DNA of 6,525 nt from G039029935 sp039029935 (GTDB lineage: Bacteria; Chloroflexota; Anaerolineae; Caldilineales; Caldilineaceae): positions 1-6,525 of the forward strand of contig JBCCFC010000795.1 of the NCBI GenBank assembly GCA_039029935.1. The letters are read 5' to 3'. The notes under the pieces were generated by a model. That model did no database searches, was not told where the DNA came from, and worked only from the letters and a program-made list of their open reading frames with translations. Of this stretch, positions 5,598 to 6,525 are shown piece after piece (the first letter of the stretch is position 1; each line of letters begins with the position of its first letter). The position numbers and the translations under genes are program-made.

Positions 5598-6488
5598 ATG
5601 CCAGACTTTAAAGGACTTGTACCAGCCATCATTACGCCGATGACTGCCGATGGCAAACTCAATGAAGACGCCTTCCGCAAGGTGATAGAATTTAACATTC
5701 AAGCAGGTGTTCACGGATTTTGGGTGGCGGGGGGCACAGGCGAGAGTGTGCTACTCACTGATGAGGAAAATATGCGCATAGCGGAGATAGCCGTTGACCA
5801 AAACCAAGGGCGCATCAACAACATCATGCACGTCGGTGCGTCCAGCACTGTACGGTCAGCACGGCTGGCGGAACACGCAGCCAAGGTCGGTGTCGAGGCC
5901 ATCTGCTGTGTGCCGCCCTTCTTCTACGGACAAGACGATGACGCCATTGTTGAGCATTACCGCGTGGTCGCCGAAGCCGCAGACCTGCCGCTCTTTGCCT
6001 ATAACCTGCCGCAATCGACCAATGTCGAGATCACGCCCACGCTTATGCGTAAAATCCAAGACAAGGTGCCACAACTGGCAGGGTTGAAGCACTCTGCCCC
6101 CTATCAGGGATTTGTGCGTGACTTTGCCAACATGGGCTTATCCTGTTTTGTGGGGAACTGTCGGCTGATGTTGCCAGCGATGACGATTGGCGCAGTTGGC
6201 TGTGTCGATGGACCGCCCAATATGGTTCCTGAACGCTGGGTAGCCGTGTGGAATGCCTACCAAGCGGGTGATCTGGTGGCAGCACAGGCGGCGCAGGAAC
6301 ATGCCTCCAAGGTGGCCGATTTGGTCAAACCCTATCGCTTCCATGCCATCGCCAAAGCCGTTTTGAGTCATCGACTGGGTGTTGATTGTGGTACACCACG
6401 TCCGCCGATGGGGTCGCTGACAGCGGAAGAACACAGTGCGTTGATGGCGGCTGTGGAGGCATTGGAATTGGATCCTGTGTCTGTGTAA
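5598..6488 (+). CDS. DHDPS/NAL-family class I aldolase (not typical DapA)
   Basis: A 296-aa (beta/alpha)8 Schiff-base lyase or synthase of the dihydrodipicolinate synthase / N-acetylneuraminate lyase superfamily. The Schiff-base lysine is Lys164 (AGLKHS) and the hydroxyl partner is Tyr135 (YNLP). The substrate-carboxylate loop is GGTGES (45-50). Aligned by motif to E. coli DapA, Thr44 is Gly46, Tyr107 is Phe109 and the ligand-binding Arg138 is Ser140. Lysine biosynthesis is therefore unlikely; an oxo-acid or sugar-acid aldolase or dehydratase fits better, with substrate unknown. Start chosen at ATG 5598 because AGGAGA (5585-5590) lies 7 nt upstream and MPDFKGLVPAIITPM is the normal family N-terminus; an in-frame GTG at 5499 would add repeat-encoded residues. 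The neighbouring reductase may act in the same route. Normal length and intact. Confidence 0.92.
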   Translation: MPDFKGLVPAIITPMTADGKLNEDAFRKVIEFNIQAGVHGFWVAGGTGESVLLTDEENMRIAEIAVDQNQGRINNIMHVGASSTVRSARLAEHAAKVGVEAICCVPPFFYGQDDDAIVEHYRVVAEAADLPLFAYNLPQSTNVEITPTLMRKIQDKVPQLAGLKHSAPYQGFVRDFANMGLSCFVGNCRLMLPAMTIGAVGCVDGPPNMVPERWVAVWNAYQAGDLVAAQAAQEHASKVADLVKPYRFHAIAKAVLSHRLGVDCGTPRPPMGSLTAEEHSALMAAVEALELDPVSV

Positions 6489-6525
6489 GTTTTGAGTCTT
6501 TTAGGTTGGTCCAATGGATTGGGCA

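Noticed and set aside
6489..6525. Terminator or further gene after the aldolase
   Set aside because: Only 37 bases remain. A 5-bp CCAAT/ATTGG dyad at 6511-6522 is too weak to call.

Overview
The window looks like a bacterial chromosome segment of roughly 50% GC. It carries four convincing genes and an unusual amount of repeat and foldback DNA between them. I lean towards Chloroflexota: a NACHT protein with a Gly-Leu-rich membrane region and purine-rich GGTTGAAA / GATAGTTGA intergenic repeats are familiar to me from that phylum. This is an impression from gene style, not a marker-gene assignment.

Layout. Positions 1-277 form a nearly perfect palindrome with 130-bp arms and a 17-nt centre. A peptidase T gene (pepT, minus strand, 318-1592) follows. 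The 393-bp gap 1593-1985 separates it from a divergent gene and holds a hairpin in the pepT leader, a possible extended -10 promoter and two 81-bp tandem units. Each of those units can fold into a Y-shaped three-way junction. The 733-aa gene at 1986-4187 (plus) encodes a NACHT-type STAND NTPase. Its C-terminal half is Gly-Leu-rich and probably membrane-embedded, and is interrupted by four tandem 25-aa repeats. The gap 4188-4433 starts with a copy of the repeat that also lies just after pepT, and ends with a hairpin touching the Shine-Dalgarno of an aldo/keto reductase gene (4434-5417, plus). A consensus sigma-70-type promoter (TTGACA, 17 bp, TATAAT) then heads a foldback leader made of 8-bp and 7-bp tandem repeats, followed by a DHDPS/NAL-family aldolase gene (5598-6488, plus).

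How it may work together. The reductase and the aldolase-family protein are plausible partners in sugar-acid or oxo-acid metabolism, but they do not share one obvious operon because the second has its own strong promoter. PepT is ordinary peptide turnover. The NACHT protein is the accessory element: its architecture (short N-terminal segment, NTPase, Gly-Leu membrane region, conserved C-terminal tail) fits a bacterial NLR-like sensor that could act at the membrane. A defence role is inference from the family.

The pepT-NACHT block is bracketed by inverted copies of a 51-52-bp repeat that begins at or just after each stop codon and ends in AGAAACAAG. The same 9-mer forms the outer ends of the big palindrome. 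The least explained signals are the palindrome, this bracketing repeat and the paired Y-shaped repeats before the NACHT gene.
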